From a virus: a stretch of DNA of 42,476 nucleotides. Of the stretch, positions 23,045 through 31,449 are shown one piece after another (within the stretch, counting starts at the first letter, position 1; each line of letters starts with the position of its first letter). The DNA is taken from positions 1 to 42,476 of IMG/VR virus record IMGVR_UViG_3300036770_004850; one strand, given 5' to 3'. The notes beneath the pieces are model-generated. The model was not told the origin of the DNA, ran no database searches, and was given only the letters and a program-made list of their open reading frames with translations. The position numbers and the translations under genes were made by a program.

Positions 23045-23650
23045 CGCTTAGGTCCTTCTTTCTTTCGTAATATAACAACCAAAGTGCTATTTCGTCAGGA
23101 GTTAAGAACCCTTGCGGGAACAAATCCGGTCTAATTTGATAAAGGAACCCTCCCCGCAATTCGCACAATTGCAAAGAACCCATTAACCAGGGTTCTTTTG
23201 CGAGGAGGGTTGCTGCTTTACCAAGGATCCACCGGTTCCCGTTAGATTGGCGATTTTATTTGTGATGTCATAAAATTCCATGGGGAAATTCTCAGCGAAT
23301 TTCACAGCCACAGCATGATCGATCTTTGGGTTAACACACCCGAAAACCATCATCTCGATTCTTTTCGCCAATTCTGACGGGACATCGGAAGAAATACCGA
23401 GAGTCTTGCGAATACCAGCAACTTGATCACTATTCTTGGATAACGCTTTGATTACATTATCGATGCTTTTGTTTTTTAATTCGGCTTCGATCGATATGTT
23501 CAATTCCGCAGCATTAAGATTTTGTATAATGAAAACGGGTTCTTGATCTTTTTCGAAGAATTCTTTAAGCGTCTCATTGTCAATTTTGACAATTTCAGTC
23601 CTTCTTTCGAATTTAGCCCTCGAAAACTTGTCGATCAAGAACCCACTCAT
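23013..23650 (-). CDS. Tail assembly chaperone, long form by probable -1 frameshift (G-T type)
   Basis: The short chaperone frame (stop at 23183) overlaps a -1 frame that continues to a TAG at 23013-23015. Read in the -1 frame after the AAG at 23197, it gives 60 residues beginning EPWLMGSLQLCELRGGFLYQ and containing PQGFLTPDEIALWLLYYERK. That is the typical C-terminal module of siphovirus chaperone fusions. Slippage near CAAAAG (about 23195-23200) would give a product of about 212 residues. A 9-bp hairpin straddles this point and holds the zero-frame stop in its loop. The extension overlaps the tape measure start by 32 bp. The exact slip bases are uncertain because no textbook heptamer is present. 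Confidence 0.78.
23173..23198 (-). promoter_or_regulatory. Hairpin at the chaperone frameshift site
   Basis: On the minus-strand RNA a perfect 9-bp stem AAAGAACCC / GGGTTCTTT encloses an 8-base loop containing the zero-frame TAA. One bulged A would extend it through flanking GC pairs. It begins within the A run where the -1 shift is expected. A second small stem (GCAATT/AATTGC) follows directly. Probably a frameshift stimulator. Confidence 0.6.
23183..23650 (-). CDS. Tail assembly chaperone, short form (G type)
   Basis: The 155-residue product sits between the major tail protein and the tape measure, the standard position for gpG-type chaperones. It is acidic-to-neutral and helical: MSGFLIDKFSRAKFERRTE, then ELNISIEAELKNKSIDNVIK, LAKRIEMMVFGCVNPKI and HAVAVKFAENFPMEFYDITN. 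The last pattern (residue counting of Lys/Asp and AENFP) is usual for the family. It would coat the tape measure during tail assembly and is not part of the virion. It overlaps the major tail protein stop by one base. A minor share of ribosomes is expected to shift to the longer form. Confidence 0.88.
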   Translation of the reverse strand: MSGFLIDKFSRAKFERRTEIVKIDNETLKEFFEKDQEPVFIIQNLNAAELNISIEAELKNKSIDNVIKALSKNSDQVAGIRKTLGISSDVPSELAKRIEMMVFGCVNPKIDHAVAVKFAENFPMEFYDITNKIANLTGTGGSLVKQQPSSQKNPG

Positions 23651-24633
23651 TACGCCACCTCAATAGCTGCTTTGACAGCGTTAATGGTACAGGCAGCTTG
23701 GATATCAGCGCCAGCAGGGAAAGTACGAGCAACACCCAACTTGCCTTGGCACAACAGATATGAAGTCTTGTAGCGATCGGGGTAGAAACGGAACCACAGC
23801 ACGAAATCCTTCTGTTGAACCAGAGGATCACTGATGCCATCTTCCAGATACGCCGTGAAGCTACCTTGACCTAAGCTGCTGCTCGTGCTGCCGAGGGTGG
23901 TACCGTAAATCTGAGTCGATGTGATGCTGTGCGTCGTCTCGGGGGCCACAAAATCAGTAGCCAATGACACCTGAGCAAAAATCGGAGCAGCATAAGAAGC
24001 GTAAACCGCCTTAGGCTCGTTACCAGTGTGGATAGCCGGAAGAGCCGCCAAGAAAGTCACAGACCCCTCAGCATAATTCGACTCGTACAGCGGGAAACTG
24101 GCAGTCTCAGTATGCAGACCAACCACAGAATAAATTTCAGTGGCGGTAATTGGGGCGGACGTAGAAGAAGTCACGCGCACCTGGGCCACCTCGATACTGC
24201 TGACCGGGATGAACGGCGGACCGCCCGCAGCACCACGAGTCTCGACGAAAGCAGCCGTCGAACCGTCAGTACCAGGAATCACAACGACAGCACCAGAAGA
24301 ATTGATGGTGATCGAGTTGACCTTGGAAACGTTCGTCGCGGGACGAGTGATGGCTGTGTCCGGTGCGGCAGCCACAGTGGTGACAATACCGTTAAGGTTG
24401 CAACTAAGAGTAGCAACATCAACGTCATCATTACCAGCTGCTGCAGCAGGGGTGACAGCTCCACCGGTCAAAATGCCGTTGGGTCGAATAACCGGGGCGA
24501 AACCGGCTTTGTTGGACCAGATGCTGGCCGAAGAGGTGAAAGTAGTCGAATCACCACTGTCGGTCAAAGCCGACATGGTATAAGACTGCTGACCACTCTC
24601 GTACTCAAGTTTAGCGTTTTCTGCGGTAGCCAT
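23650..24633 (-). CDS. Major tail protein
   Basis: This 327-residue protein is beta-rich and Ala/Thr/Ser-rich, as expected for a tail tube subunit. It starts MATAENAKLEYESGQQSYTM and includes YAEGSVTFLAALPAIHTGNE and the C-terminal FVLWFRFYPDRYKTSYLLCQ. Its place directly before the chaperone pair and tape measure is the strongest evidence. Codon use is richer in GC than the surrounding tail genes, as for the major capsid gene, which fits high expression. The middle region (about 80-160) could be an Ig-like insertion, but I cannot confirm this. Confidence 0.85.
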   Translation of the reverse strand: MATAENAKLEYESGQQSYTMSALTDSGDSTTFTSSASIWSNKAGFAPVIRPNGILTGGAVTPAAAAGNDDVDVATLSCNLNGIVTTVAAAPDTAITRPATNVSKVNSITINSSGAVVVIPGTDGSTAAFVETRGAAGGPPFIPVSSIEVAQVRVTSSTSAPITATEIYSVVGLHTETASFPLYESNYAEGSVTFLAALPAIHTGNEPKAVYASYAAPIFAQVSLATDFVAPETTHSITSTQIYGTTLGSTSSSLGQGSFTAYLEDGISDPLVQQKDFVLWFRFYPDRYKTSYLLCQGKLGVARTFPAGADIQAACTINAVKAAIEVA

Positions 24634-24648
24634 TTCATGGACTCCTTA

Positions 24649-25131
24649 TCAAATCAGAGTTAAAGGGTTGCTTGACGACACTCTATATTCCAAAGAATAA
24701 TTAAGTACAACTGCGCACCATGGGCTTTGTCCTTCACCAATCTGAGGAGTAATGGTCGTCAATTGGGAACTTCTTACAAGGCCACCTAAAGTCAAATCTG
24801 GATCGCTGTTAACTAAAGGTGATGTTGGTGATCTTAACATGGCGATGGCCACATCGTTTGCCATCTCGAAGGCGAGATCCGTAAAATTACGATCTCTCGT
24901 CCTGTCGTAATATTCTATCACAATTGAAAACGAACGGTCAACCCAGCCATGGCCCTTGGTAATCTGCTCATCGGATTCAGGCCAATAATTGATAGCTGGA
25001 AGATCGTCTTCAATGAATGGTTTGAGGGTGGCGCGTTTCACCCTGTTGACTGTGGACGAATATCCATTAGTCGTTTTGATTAATTTCAATCTAGACTCTA
25101 CAGCATTCAAGATAGATAATTGAACAGTCAT
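24649..25131 (-). CDS. Tail terminator / tail completion protein
   Basis: The 160-residue protein starts MTVQLSILNAVESRLKLI and has an alpha/beta arrangement with SIVIEYYDRTRDRNFTDLAF and FEMANDVAIAMLRSP. Its size, fold pattern and position (between the HK97 gp10-like protein and the major tail protein) match the tail terminators of siphoviruses (lambda gpU / HK97 gp10-gp11 neighbourhood). They cap the tail tube and join it to the head. No enzymatic motif is visible. The identification is by position and general pattern. Confidence 0.75.
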   Translation of the reverse strand: MTVQLSILNAVESRLKLIKTTNGYSSTVNRVKRATLKPFIEDDLPAINYWPESDEQITKGHGWVDRSFSIVIEYYDRTRDRNFTDLAFEMANDVAIAMLRSPTSPLVNSDPDLTLGGLVRSSQLTTITPQIGEGQSPWCAVVLNYSLEYRVSSSNPLTLI

Positions 25132-25133
25132 AA

Positions 25134-25730
25134 TTAATCTTGATGCTTAGGGGACGACAGTAATTTTTCAAGTCTTCCGATGAGAACAGGGATATACTTA
25201 TTGGTAGTGTCTCTAAATTTGAGCCTAGCAGGGATATTAACAGTCCTGGCTAGATGCATCATTTTAACGCCACCTAAATATAAACCCATACCTTGACCAC
25301 CAGACTTAACAACAGCGCCTGAAGAAAAGAGATTACGGGCATCTCTTAATGGTTTACCATTCGCACCGTAATTAACGGCTGTCGGGAAATTCATATACGG
25401 CCCACCACGGAGCCATAAATATTTATTTCTAGCCTGTATTCTTTGTCCGTATTCGTGTACTTTAGCGTTTCCGGATATGGACAAACTGCCTTTTAAGGTT
25501 TTCAGACTGTCGCCGGAAACTTTTTTAGTCAGAGTTTTTCTTAAAGACCCTGATCTTTGTTTTAAAGCCTTACCACTGAGACGTTGATCCATCTCACTGT
25601 AGGCCTCGTTTATAGTATCACTGAAAGCTTGTTTAGCCTCTACAAAAACGTCTTCAGGTAGCTCCCTCAAATATTGCTTTACAGCGTTATAACTGGAAAG
25701 TCTAAAAAGTATCCAGGGAGCAGCAGCCAT
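25134..25730 (-). CDS. HK97 gp10-like neck/tail protein
   Basis: The 198-residue basic protein has an N-terminal helix (LREL PEDV EAKQAFSDTINEAY) followed by the family mark RSGSLRKTLTKKVSG and VHEYGQRIQARNKYLWLRGG, where the HEYG and aromatic run are typical of HK97 gp10-like/minor tail proteins. Such proteins act in joining heads and tails. It begins two bases after the stop of the connector gene and two bases separate it from the tail terminator, as in other HK97-like morphogenesis clusters. The C-terminus (LIGRLEKLLSSP) is helical. Confidence 0.85.
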   Translation of the reverse strand: MAAAPWILFRLSSYNAVKQYLRELPEDVFVEAKQAFSDTINEAYSEMDQRLSGKALKQRSGSLRKTLTKKVSGDSLKTLKGSLSISGNAKVHEYGQRIQARNKYLWLRGGPYMNFPTAVNYGANGKPLRDARNLFSSGAVVKSGGQGMGLYLGGVKMMHLARTVNIPARLKFRDTTNKYIPVLIGRLEKLLSSPKHQD

Positions 25731-25731
25731 A

Positions 25732-26262
25732 TTAGATCACTGATGCTGGGTGAACATATGTGCTAAGCAAACGTTTAACTTCTTTCAACATCCCAAGTTC
25801 TGGCCAGTTGATATTACCACCTTCGTTGCTAACCAACTCAGCACCGATATGATCTTTACGCTGCCACTCATGGGCAGTCTGCAACAATGCAGCGCGCTTA
25901 ATCGCATCCGGTGCCTCTTCGAAACCACCGGTATAAGCTACCTGTACAACGCCCTCAAAACTGTTTGGCAACACAATATGGCAATTACGGATTTTGCAAT
26001 TAATTGCTATATTGGTGTTGGGATCAGAATCAAGATAAACAGAAATAAGATTAGACACCGGGAAAGCTTTCACCGGAACCAAAGTTCCATATGAAAAAAT
26101 TTCCTCGGTGTAAGTATCTAACTCAAGAGTCCGACCAAGATAAGACTCAATCGCCGCATAAACCGAAGACACTAACACTTTCAACGATGGGTAATCGTCA
26201 ATGGACTCTTTACCCAAATCTAGCAGCGATGCAAGATCTGTGAATTTAGTTAGTGTCAACAT
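25732..26262 (-). CDS. Head-tail connector (gp6-like)
   Basis: The 176-residue protein resembles the gp6-like head-tail connectors of HK97-type phages. It has helices at the N-terminus (SSVYAAIESYLGRTLEL), a beta section with TYTEEIFSYGTLVPVKAFPV, and the C-terminal VQVAYTGGFEEAPDAIKRAA and LLQTAHEWQRKDHIG. It would form a ring under the portal. Position between the capsid-region genes and the gp10-like gene supports this. The Gly-Gly-Phe turn followed by PDAIKRAAL is the most telling family feature. Confidence 0.87.
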   Translation of the reverse strand: MLTLTKFTDLASLLDLGKESIDDYPSLKVLVSSVYAAIESYLGRTLELDTYTEEIFSYGTLVPVKAFPVSNLISVYLDSDPNTNIAINCKIRNCHIVLPNSFEGVVQVAYTGGFEEAPDAIKRAALLQTAHEWQRKDHIGAELVSNEGGNINWPELGMLKEVKRLLSTYVHPASVI

Positions 26263-26286
26263 GTTTATGCGGCGAAATTGCGCTTA

Positions 26287-26676
26287 TCAGCCAGCGTCAA
26301 CGCTGTTCAACGGACCGTGGACGCCCACGACAGCCGCCACAACCGCGTCGGTGCCGACAGCAGCGGCAACACGGTAGTAACGACGACGGGGGTTAACCAC
26401 GTTCAGTTGGGCGGTGCCAGCGGCGGTAAGTTGCGTGATGGCGGTGTCGTTTCCGGCTCCCGCCACCTCGTCCGTCCAGTCGGTCGAGCCGTCCGCGCTA
26501 TGTTGGAGCTTAGCGTCCAGAGTAGCACCGGCAGCGAAAGTACCAGCAGAAACAAAATAGCTGACACTACGACCAAGAGACATGTCAGCAGCAGCAGTGT
26601 TGTGAGCACCAACTGAGTGACTTTGCGCAGCAAGGCCTTCAACCAGGACGTAATTGGATTTAACATCTTGTCGCAT
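26287..26676 (-). CDS. Small head-region protein, possible decoration protein
   Basis: I use the ATG at 26676 (MRQDVKSNYVLVEGLAAQSH), preceded by AGGA seven bases ahead, rather than an upstream TTG. The 129-residue product is Ala/Val/Thr-rich and beta-type, with GRSVSYFVSAGTFAAGATLD and LQHSADGSTDWTDEV. Proteins of this kind lie directly after the major capsid gene in many phages and are sometimes decoration proteins. The gene shares high GC with the capsid gene, consistent with high expression. No direct homologue with known function comes to mind. Confidence 0.7.
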   Translation of the reverse strand: MRQDVKSNYVLVEGLAAQSHSVGAHNTAAADMSLGRSVSYFVSAGTFAAGATLDAKLQHSADGSTDWTDEVAGAGNDTAITQLTAAGTAQLNVVNPRRRYYRVAAAVGTDAVVAAVVGVHGPLNSVDAG

Positions 26677-26698
26677 GATCAATTCCTTTCATTGAAAA

Positions 26699-27901
26699 TT
26701 AGGCCGCGACCTTGAGCGTCACGAAGGCTTCGGCCATAGCGACCTTACCACCAGTGCGACGCTTGATCAGGAAACCGGTCTGGTCGTATTCGGCGTAACG
26801 CTCGACGAGACGCTGCACGGAAATACCAGAACGATCGCGGATGTAATACCCAGCACGGAAATCACCCAGCACAACCGGGAACTTATTCGCGGCGATGTCG
26901 GGCATGCCTTCCGGATTGATCACCGGACGACCCAACAGCGTAGCCGGGGTACCAGCTTGCACCGGAGGTTGCCACAGGTACTGGCCGTCCTTGTCCTTCA
27001 GCTTACGAACTTCACCCTCGGTGGTGCTGTTCATAGCCCAGGTCGAATTGCGGCGATACACCTTCTTCAGGGAATGCAGCATCTCGATCAAGGGATCCAC
27101 GCCGTTGAAGGTGGCATCGGACAGCGCGCCCGCCACACCAGTCTTCTTGAAGTTGGCAGTGATGCCAGAAATCATCAGACCCTGGGGGGCGTTGGTGCCG
27201 TCACCAGACACGAAAGCATCGTCCTCAGCCTGGGCAATGGCGCGGCTGAAAGCCCTCGACATTTCACCCCAGACATCAGCGGCAGCGTCGTCAAGCGTGT
27301 TGTTGTGGATCAGGACCAGAGCGCGCAGATCGTGGATCTGGAGCGTCTCGCCACCGGCAGTGATGTCCTGCGGGCTGACTGCCACATTCGTGACACCCCA
27401 AGCGACCGAGGGCTTCTTCAGCGAGGGCATAAACACCTTGTCGCGGCTGGTGGAACCAGTGTTCGCGACCGGGCGGATAGCCGACTCGTTGTACGCATCC
27501 ATCAGGACGACGTTTTGGAAGTCCACCGGCACGAGGTAACCACCTTCGGCATCACTGGCGCTCGACAGAGCACGAAGCTCTTCCGGGCTCATCGAACCAC
27601 GAGCCGTTTCGCCCATGCCTTGACGCAGGAACTTGACGAAAGCGCTCTTGCGCAGTTCGGTTTCCTTGTCGGTCTTCTCGCCAGTAGCACCGCCGACTTG
27701 CGGACGCTGCGAAGCCTTCATCAGGTCTTCATACTGAGCGCGCAGTTCGGTGATGGCCGAGTTGGCCTTGTCAATGGCGGCTTGGACCAGAGGATCGTCC
27801 TTGCCCTTGGCGGCTTCGTCGATCTTGCGATCAACGTAAGAGCGCATCTCAACGGTAGCTTTGTTGATCTCGTCAACGACCGTTTGCAATTCCTTAGACA
27901 T
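26699..27901 (-). CDS. Major capsid protein, HK97 fold
   Basis: The 400-residue protein has the HK97 plan. An N-terminal delta/scaffold domain of about 100 residues is helical (VDEINKATVEMRSYVDRKID to the AQYEDLMKASQRP region). The mature coat follows, with AEGGYLVPVDFQNVVLMDAY, RPVANTGSTSRDKVFMPSLK, ISGITANFK and the end motif LIKRRTGGKVAMAEAFVTLK. Protease cleavage probably occurs near residues 95-115 (SMSPEELRALSS). It forms the icosahedral shell. It is directly downstream of the prohead protease across two bases. Higher GC and well-used codons fit its role as the most abundant protein. Confidence 0.95.
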   Translation of the reverse strand: MSKELQTVVDEINKATVEMRSYVDRKIDEAAKGKDDPLVQAAIDKANSAITELRAQYEDLMKASQRPQVGGATGEKTDKETELRKSAFVKFLRQGMGETARGSMSPEELRALSSASDAEGGYLVPVDFQNVVLMDAYNESAIRPVANTGSTSRDKVFMPSLKKPSVAWGVTNVAVSPQDITAGGETLQIHDLRALVLIHNNTLDDAAADVWGEMSRAFSRAIAQAEDDAFVSGDGTNAPQGLMISGITANFKKTGVAGALSDATFNGVDPLIEMLHSLKKVYRRNSTWAMNSTTEGEVRKLKDKDGQYLWQPPVQAGTPATLLGRPVINPEGMPDIAANKFPVVLGDFRAGYYIRDRSGISVQRLVERYAEYDQTGFLIKRRTGGKVAMAEAFVTLKVAA

Positions 27902-27903
27902 AA

Positions 27904-28947
27904 TTACTCCTTGATGGATTGAAGGCTGGCCCTAAATTTGGCCAAATGTTCGACAATCGGTGCATACTCAGGCTCGTCCTTTGGCAGAAGGCCGCGAATG
28001 CGGTCGACTTCTGCAGGATCGAGTTGGCCACGCAACTCGTCGCATAAGAAATCCACATAGGAAGAACGCTGAAGCTTGATAGCTTTGCGGACTTCTTCTG
28101 GGAGTTCTTCAACTTTGGACAAATCGACTTTAGGACTACCTCCCAAAAGTGACCTGACCTCATCAACAGTGAAAGAAGTCGATGCTGCGAATTCTTCCGC
28201 TGATTGCTTGTTTTCCGCTAGATGCTTGCGGAAAGAAATCTGGATTTGATTGCCGCGCGTGTTACGCTCATTCATGGCAATCATTTCATCGGTGTATGCC
28301 GAATACATTTCGTTGAATTCTAAAAGGGCATTAGCTATGTTACTCCGGAGTTCATCTCCGGTGGAACCGCCGTACCAAATGTCGTCAAGTGTACGATAAA
28401 GAGCAGACATGATCAGATCGCCACGACGACCCAATTCATATTTTTCGTAGGTCGCCTTATAGTGTTGATCGCGCTTTTCGGTGGGCATATTCCTAACTCC
28501 TGTGATAACAGCCGATTCGTTGGCTTCAAAGATAACTGGGGATACTTCCATGAGCATCACTTCGGTGATTACTCGAATCCCATTCGACCATTTATCTTTA
28601 ACAGTCCGGAATCCGAAACTAAATGTGTCAATGGCCCCAGCTTTGATCAGCTCGTAAACCTCACGAGCTTTAGTGGTATTGAGGAGTAATTGAGCCCGTA
28701 CGAACAACCCCTTATCGTCTTCTCTGATTTCGACAGGTTTACCGATTACAGTATCCTCGTGGTTCCACAGGATTTTCACCCTGTGTCCGCGCTCTTTCAG
28801 AGTTTTAGCAAAGGCACCCCTCTGGAAAGTGCTCTCATATGAATCAATGGTGTCCCATACAGCAGCATATCCTTCGATGATGCCTTCTTCACCATCATGG
28901 GCGGCACGAAGTTCGCCCGGGTAACTTCTGTAATTGGTTTTGCTCAT
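27904..28947 (-). CDS. Prohead protease, S78 family, with long C-terminal extension
   Basis: The first 150 residues are the HK97 gp4-like Ser protease: IIEGYAAVWDTIDSYESTFQ, catalytic H63 in ILWNHEDTVIG and S110 in AIDTFSFGF, and LMEVSPVIFEANESA. It would cleave scaffold segments from capsid and portal-associated proteins. The whole protein is 347 residues, much longer than the usual about 200. The extra C-terminal part is helical and charged (for example SNIANALLEFNEMYSAYTDE and EELPEEVRKAIKLQ) and may serve as an internal scaffold. That is inference. A strong promoter lies in the 48 bp before the gene. Confidence 0.92.
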   Translation of the reverse strand: MSKTNYRSYPGELRAAHDGEEGIIEGYAAVWDTIDSYESTFQRGAFAKTLKERGHRVKILWNHEDTVIGKPVEIREDDKGLFVRAQLLLNTTKAREVYELIKAGAIDTFSFGFRTVKDKWSNGIRVITEVMLMEVSPVIFEANESAVITGVRNMPTEKRDQHYKATYEKYELGRRGDLIMSALYRTLDDIWYGGSTGDELRSNIANALLEFNEMYSAYTDEMIAMNERNTRGNQIQISFRKHLAENKQSAEEFAASTSFTVDEVRSLLGGSPKVDLSKVEELPEEVRKAIKLQRSSYVDFLCDELRGQLDPAEVDRIRGLLPKDEPEYAPIVEHLAKFRASLQSIKE

Positions 28948-28969
28948 AATATACTTTGCAAGTAAGGGG

Positions 28970-28999
28970 ATTCTAACACGGGAACAATTAAAGTGTCAA
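28970..28999 (-). promoter_or_regulatory. Promoter before protease/capsid genes (TTGACA-18-TAGAAT)
   Basis: Minus-strand TTGACA, an 18-bp spacer and TAGAAT preceded by TGT. The -35 overlaps the TGA stop of the portal gene, and transcription should start near 28963, 16 bp before the protease ATG. The 12-base string CGTGTTAGAATC at the -10 is identical to the one ahead of the small terminase gene at 40091. Confidence 0.72.
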
Positions 29000-30501
29000 T
29001 TAATGATCGAGAAAATCCCAGTATCATATATTGATTGCTTGAGCTTGGCGATGTCGTGGTTCAAAGACACCCCATAAGCCACCTGAGTATTGACTGAGTG
29101 TTCCACTTTGCTCCTGAGTTCGATGAGACGAGTCAATGAATCACGATCTGTGATTCCATTGATCAAATCATCGCCAAAAGCACGAACTGCTTTGTCCAAA
29201 TTATCGACATTTTGGGACGAATCGACTTTATTCTTAAGGCTAGCGAAAGCCTTACGCACATTGGAATCAACATTATCCTCTAACTGCGGATTGTTCGCTT
29301 CTGCTTCCTTAGCTGGTTGCAATTGCGCCGCACCAGCTTCATCGGGCATAATAACGCGACTCACGACATCCCAGCCTTCATAAGCCGGGAGGCCGAGAGA
29401 GAGCTTCTCGTTAGTAACTGAAACTGGTACACCAATCTCGTAATAAGTTTTAGCGATCTTGGCTTTCTCGTCCTCATTGTTCCGCAGCGCTGCCACTTCG
29501 CTGATGTCGTAGCCTATGCTGTAACCGCCTTCGAGTTGGAAATGATGATTAAACGCGTCTTTGATCATATCTAGCAGCGGTAGGACGGTGGTTTCCCAGA
29601 AAATCCGCATACTTATAGCATAATTGTTATAAGTGCTGGAATCCTGAATACCGATTAATTGTGGCGGAACACCGAAAACACTCAAAATTTCTTCCCGGTT
29701 ATGCTTGCGAGAATTTTGAAAATCTAACTCAATAGGGTTTAGAGACAACCGAGTGTACGTCGCGTCGTCCCCAATAACCAATGGCTTACGGGCGTTCTTA
29801 CGTCCACTAAACTTATCGACAATCCGTTCCATGATGCTCTGTGCTTGAGCACCATCAATAGGGCGTTTAAAAGTGAAAACACCATCCACCACACCACGGT
29901 TTTGCATGGTGGAAGTATTCCATTCCAATTGAGCGTTATCCAGGTCTACTGATTTGGACGCCGCTTGTAGAGGGCTGATCCCAAGATATGGATTGCTGGG
30001 ATCAAAAAGCTTAATGTGGAGGATGTTTTCGTCGTTGAAATCCGGATCGATTACCTCTGCCCCACCATCACGAACAACTTTATAGCCATCGATAAATTTG
30101 CTCGGATCCGTACTTGGAACAGGACTGATTCGGTCAGGGCTGATCGGCCAGATCTCTTTGACTTGCCCGTTGACGAAAATCAGTTTAAGATATGCATTTC
30201 CGGACAGTTCGAGCCAAGAAACGACTAACTCCATCAATTTCTGGCGGCTGAAATGAGGATTAGGCCGTTTGAAAAGTAGTGAAATAGGATGTTCCCAAAC
30301 TGGGGACATTTTGTCGTCGTAGACGACCCAAGGCACCCCACTAGCATTTTGAGATATGAGTTGGATAGCCCGGAAAACCCAAGGATTTATCTTGTAGCCA
30401 TTTTTTACCGCGTTATCGATCCTCCATTCAGTCCAGGTTGTGGGTTTGGATTGAACGAAAAAAGCATCACTCGATGCCATCGAACGCTTTAAGAATTCCA
30501 T
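28996..30501 (-). CDS. Portal protein, HK97 family
   Basis: The 501-residue protein matches phage_portal of the HK97 type. It has NPWVFRAIQLISQNASGVPW near the start, then HFSRQKLMELVVSWLELSGN, an ILHIKLFDPSNPYLGISPLQ stretch, EEILSVFGVPPQLIGIQDSS and VLPLLDMIKDAFNHHF. It forms the dodecameric ring for DNA entry and exit at one capsid vertex. A helical C-terminal extension (about 390-501, ending in IFSIIN) is more variable. It lies upstream of the protease and capsid genes as usual, but unusually about 7.7 kb of other virion genes separate it from the terminase. Confidence 0.93.
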   Translation of the reverse strand: MEFLKRSMASSDAFFVQSKPTTWTEWRIDNAVKNGYKINPWVFRAIQLISQNASGVPWVVYDDKMSPVWEHPISLLFKRPNPHFSRQKLMELVVSWLELSGNAYLKLIFVNGQVKEIWPISPDRISPVPSTDPSKFIDGYKVVRDGGAEVIDPDFNDENILHIKLFDPSNPYLGISPLQAASKSVDLDNAQLEWNTSTMQNRGVVDGVFTFKRPIDGAQAQSIMERIVDKFSGRKNARKPLVIGDDATYTRLSLNPIELDFQNSRKHNREEILSVFGVPPQLIGIQDSSTYNNYAISMRIFWETTVLPLLDMIKDAFNHHFQLEGGYSIGYDISEVAALRNNEDEKAKIAKTYYEIGVPVSVTNEKLSLGLPAYEGWDVVSRVIMPDEAGAAQLQPAKEAEANNPQLEDNVDSNVRKAFASLKNKVDSSQNVDNLDKAVRAFGDDLINGITDRDSLTRLIELRSKVEHSVNTQVAYGVSLNHDIAKLKQSIYDTGIFSIIN

Positions 30502-30514
30502 CTTAGGTTCCGCC

Positions 30515-30721
30515 TTATACGACTATTCTGACCGTTGATTTTATCTCATAAACCACATTTTTATCAATTGTACGATAAATAATGTTTTTAGGGTTTAATT
30601 GATAAATGGTAGAAATATACTTTTGATATAACTCGGATACCAGAGCACCCAAGAATCCCTGTGAAGCCAAGGATAATGGACCAAATCCAACACCCTGCAG
30701 GGCTACAGCCAACGGATTCAT
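30515..30721 (-). CDS. Small hydrophobic phage protein, 68 aa
   Basis: The 68-residue frame overlaps the upstream gene through ATGA and ends 14 bp before the portal gene start. The opening MNPLAVALQGVGFGPLSLAS is a pattern I know from small proteins beside portal or head genes in other phages. It is followed by GFLGALVSELYQKYISTIY and a polar tail. The N-terminus is hydrophobic enough to contact membrane or another protein, but it is not a clear transmembrane helix. Function is unknown. Confidence 0.65.
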   Translation of the reverse strand: MNPLAVALQGVGFGPLSLASQGFLGALVSELYQKYISTIYQLNPKNIIYRTIDKNVVYEIKSTVRIVV

Positions 30722-31449
30722 ACTCGTTGTACTGTCGTAGTTGTGTTGACGGTCGTGATCGTTTGTTGGATGTCACCAGCTTCACGAGTTGTCGGGGTGA
30801 CGACCAACGGCGATTCAACCATGAGACCATGCAACTTAGCGATTTCGAGAATTTTGGCAAGTTCTGCCGCGATTTCGATCCTTATTTGATTAGCGATATC
30901 TTCTTTTGTTGGAGCGTCAATCGCAGTGAGAGTCCGGGTCGGGTTTTGCCAGACAACCTCTGCATCGGTCAGGGTGCGATCAACCGCTTGCCAAACAGCG
31001 TTAGCAGTCTGTTGTTCAGTAAGGGCGGTACCGGAAATAACGTTTTGAATGGTAACTGCAGTATTGACGAGCGCTGAAACCGTAGCTGGATATATAGGCT
31101 TGTCGACAATGCTCCAAAAGGGCGTATCGAAATCATCGCTATATAAAACACCATCAATTCTAACTATATTCGCGTCGTAAATTAATTTCCAACCGTTCGT
31201 CAAGAAAAATGTAACCCCAGTCTCCCCACCCGGGATTGGGTCAGCACCAGAAAAGCGCATTGCGACCCTGTATTTGGTATTATCGTCAATCTCTAACCAC
31301 CTGATCCAAGCCGAATAAATATCATCTCTAACAGACAATGCGGTTACGTTCTCGTTAACGATGATCCGCCTATTAGGACCATCGAACGAGACTTTTTCGA
31401 ACAGCTCCCACTGTTCGCCGTAAGTCTGCCAAAGAAACAGCAAGCTCAC
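30718..31449 (-). CDS. Virion structural protein, 243 aa
   Basis: The N-terminal half (VSFDGPNRRIIVNENVTALS, DIYSAWIRWLEIDDNTKY, then ADPIPGGETGVTFFLTNGWK) recurs in a structural protein family of siphoviruses encoded near portal genes. The C-terminal half holds a helical segment (DIANQIRIEIAAELAKILE) and a Thr-rich end. I expect a minor virion or tail-spike-related component. It overlaps the larger virion gene upstream by ATGA. The biochemical role is unknown. Confidence 0.72.
   Translation of the reverse strand: MSLLFLWQTYGEQWELFEKVSFDGPNRRIIVNENVTALSVRDDIYSAWIRWLEIDDNTKYRVAMRFSGADPIPGGETGVTFFLTNGWKLIYDANIVRIDGVLYSDDFDTPFWSIVDKPIYPATVSALVNTAVTIQNVISGTALTEQQTANAVWQAVDRTLTDAEVVWQNPTRTLTAIDAPTKEDIANQIRIEIAAELAKILEIAKLHGLMVESPLVVTPTTREAGDIQQTITTVNTTTTVQRV

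Noticed and set aside
26957-27922. Plus-strand frame of 321 codons across the capsid gene
   Set aside because: A product of the capsid gene's GC-rich third positions; the minus-strand frame is the HK97 capsid protein.
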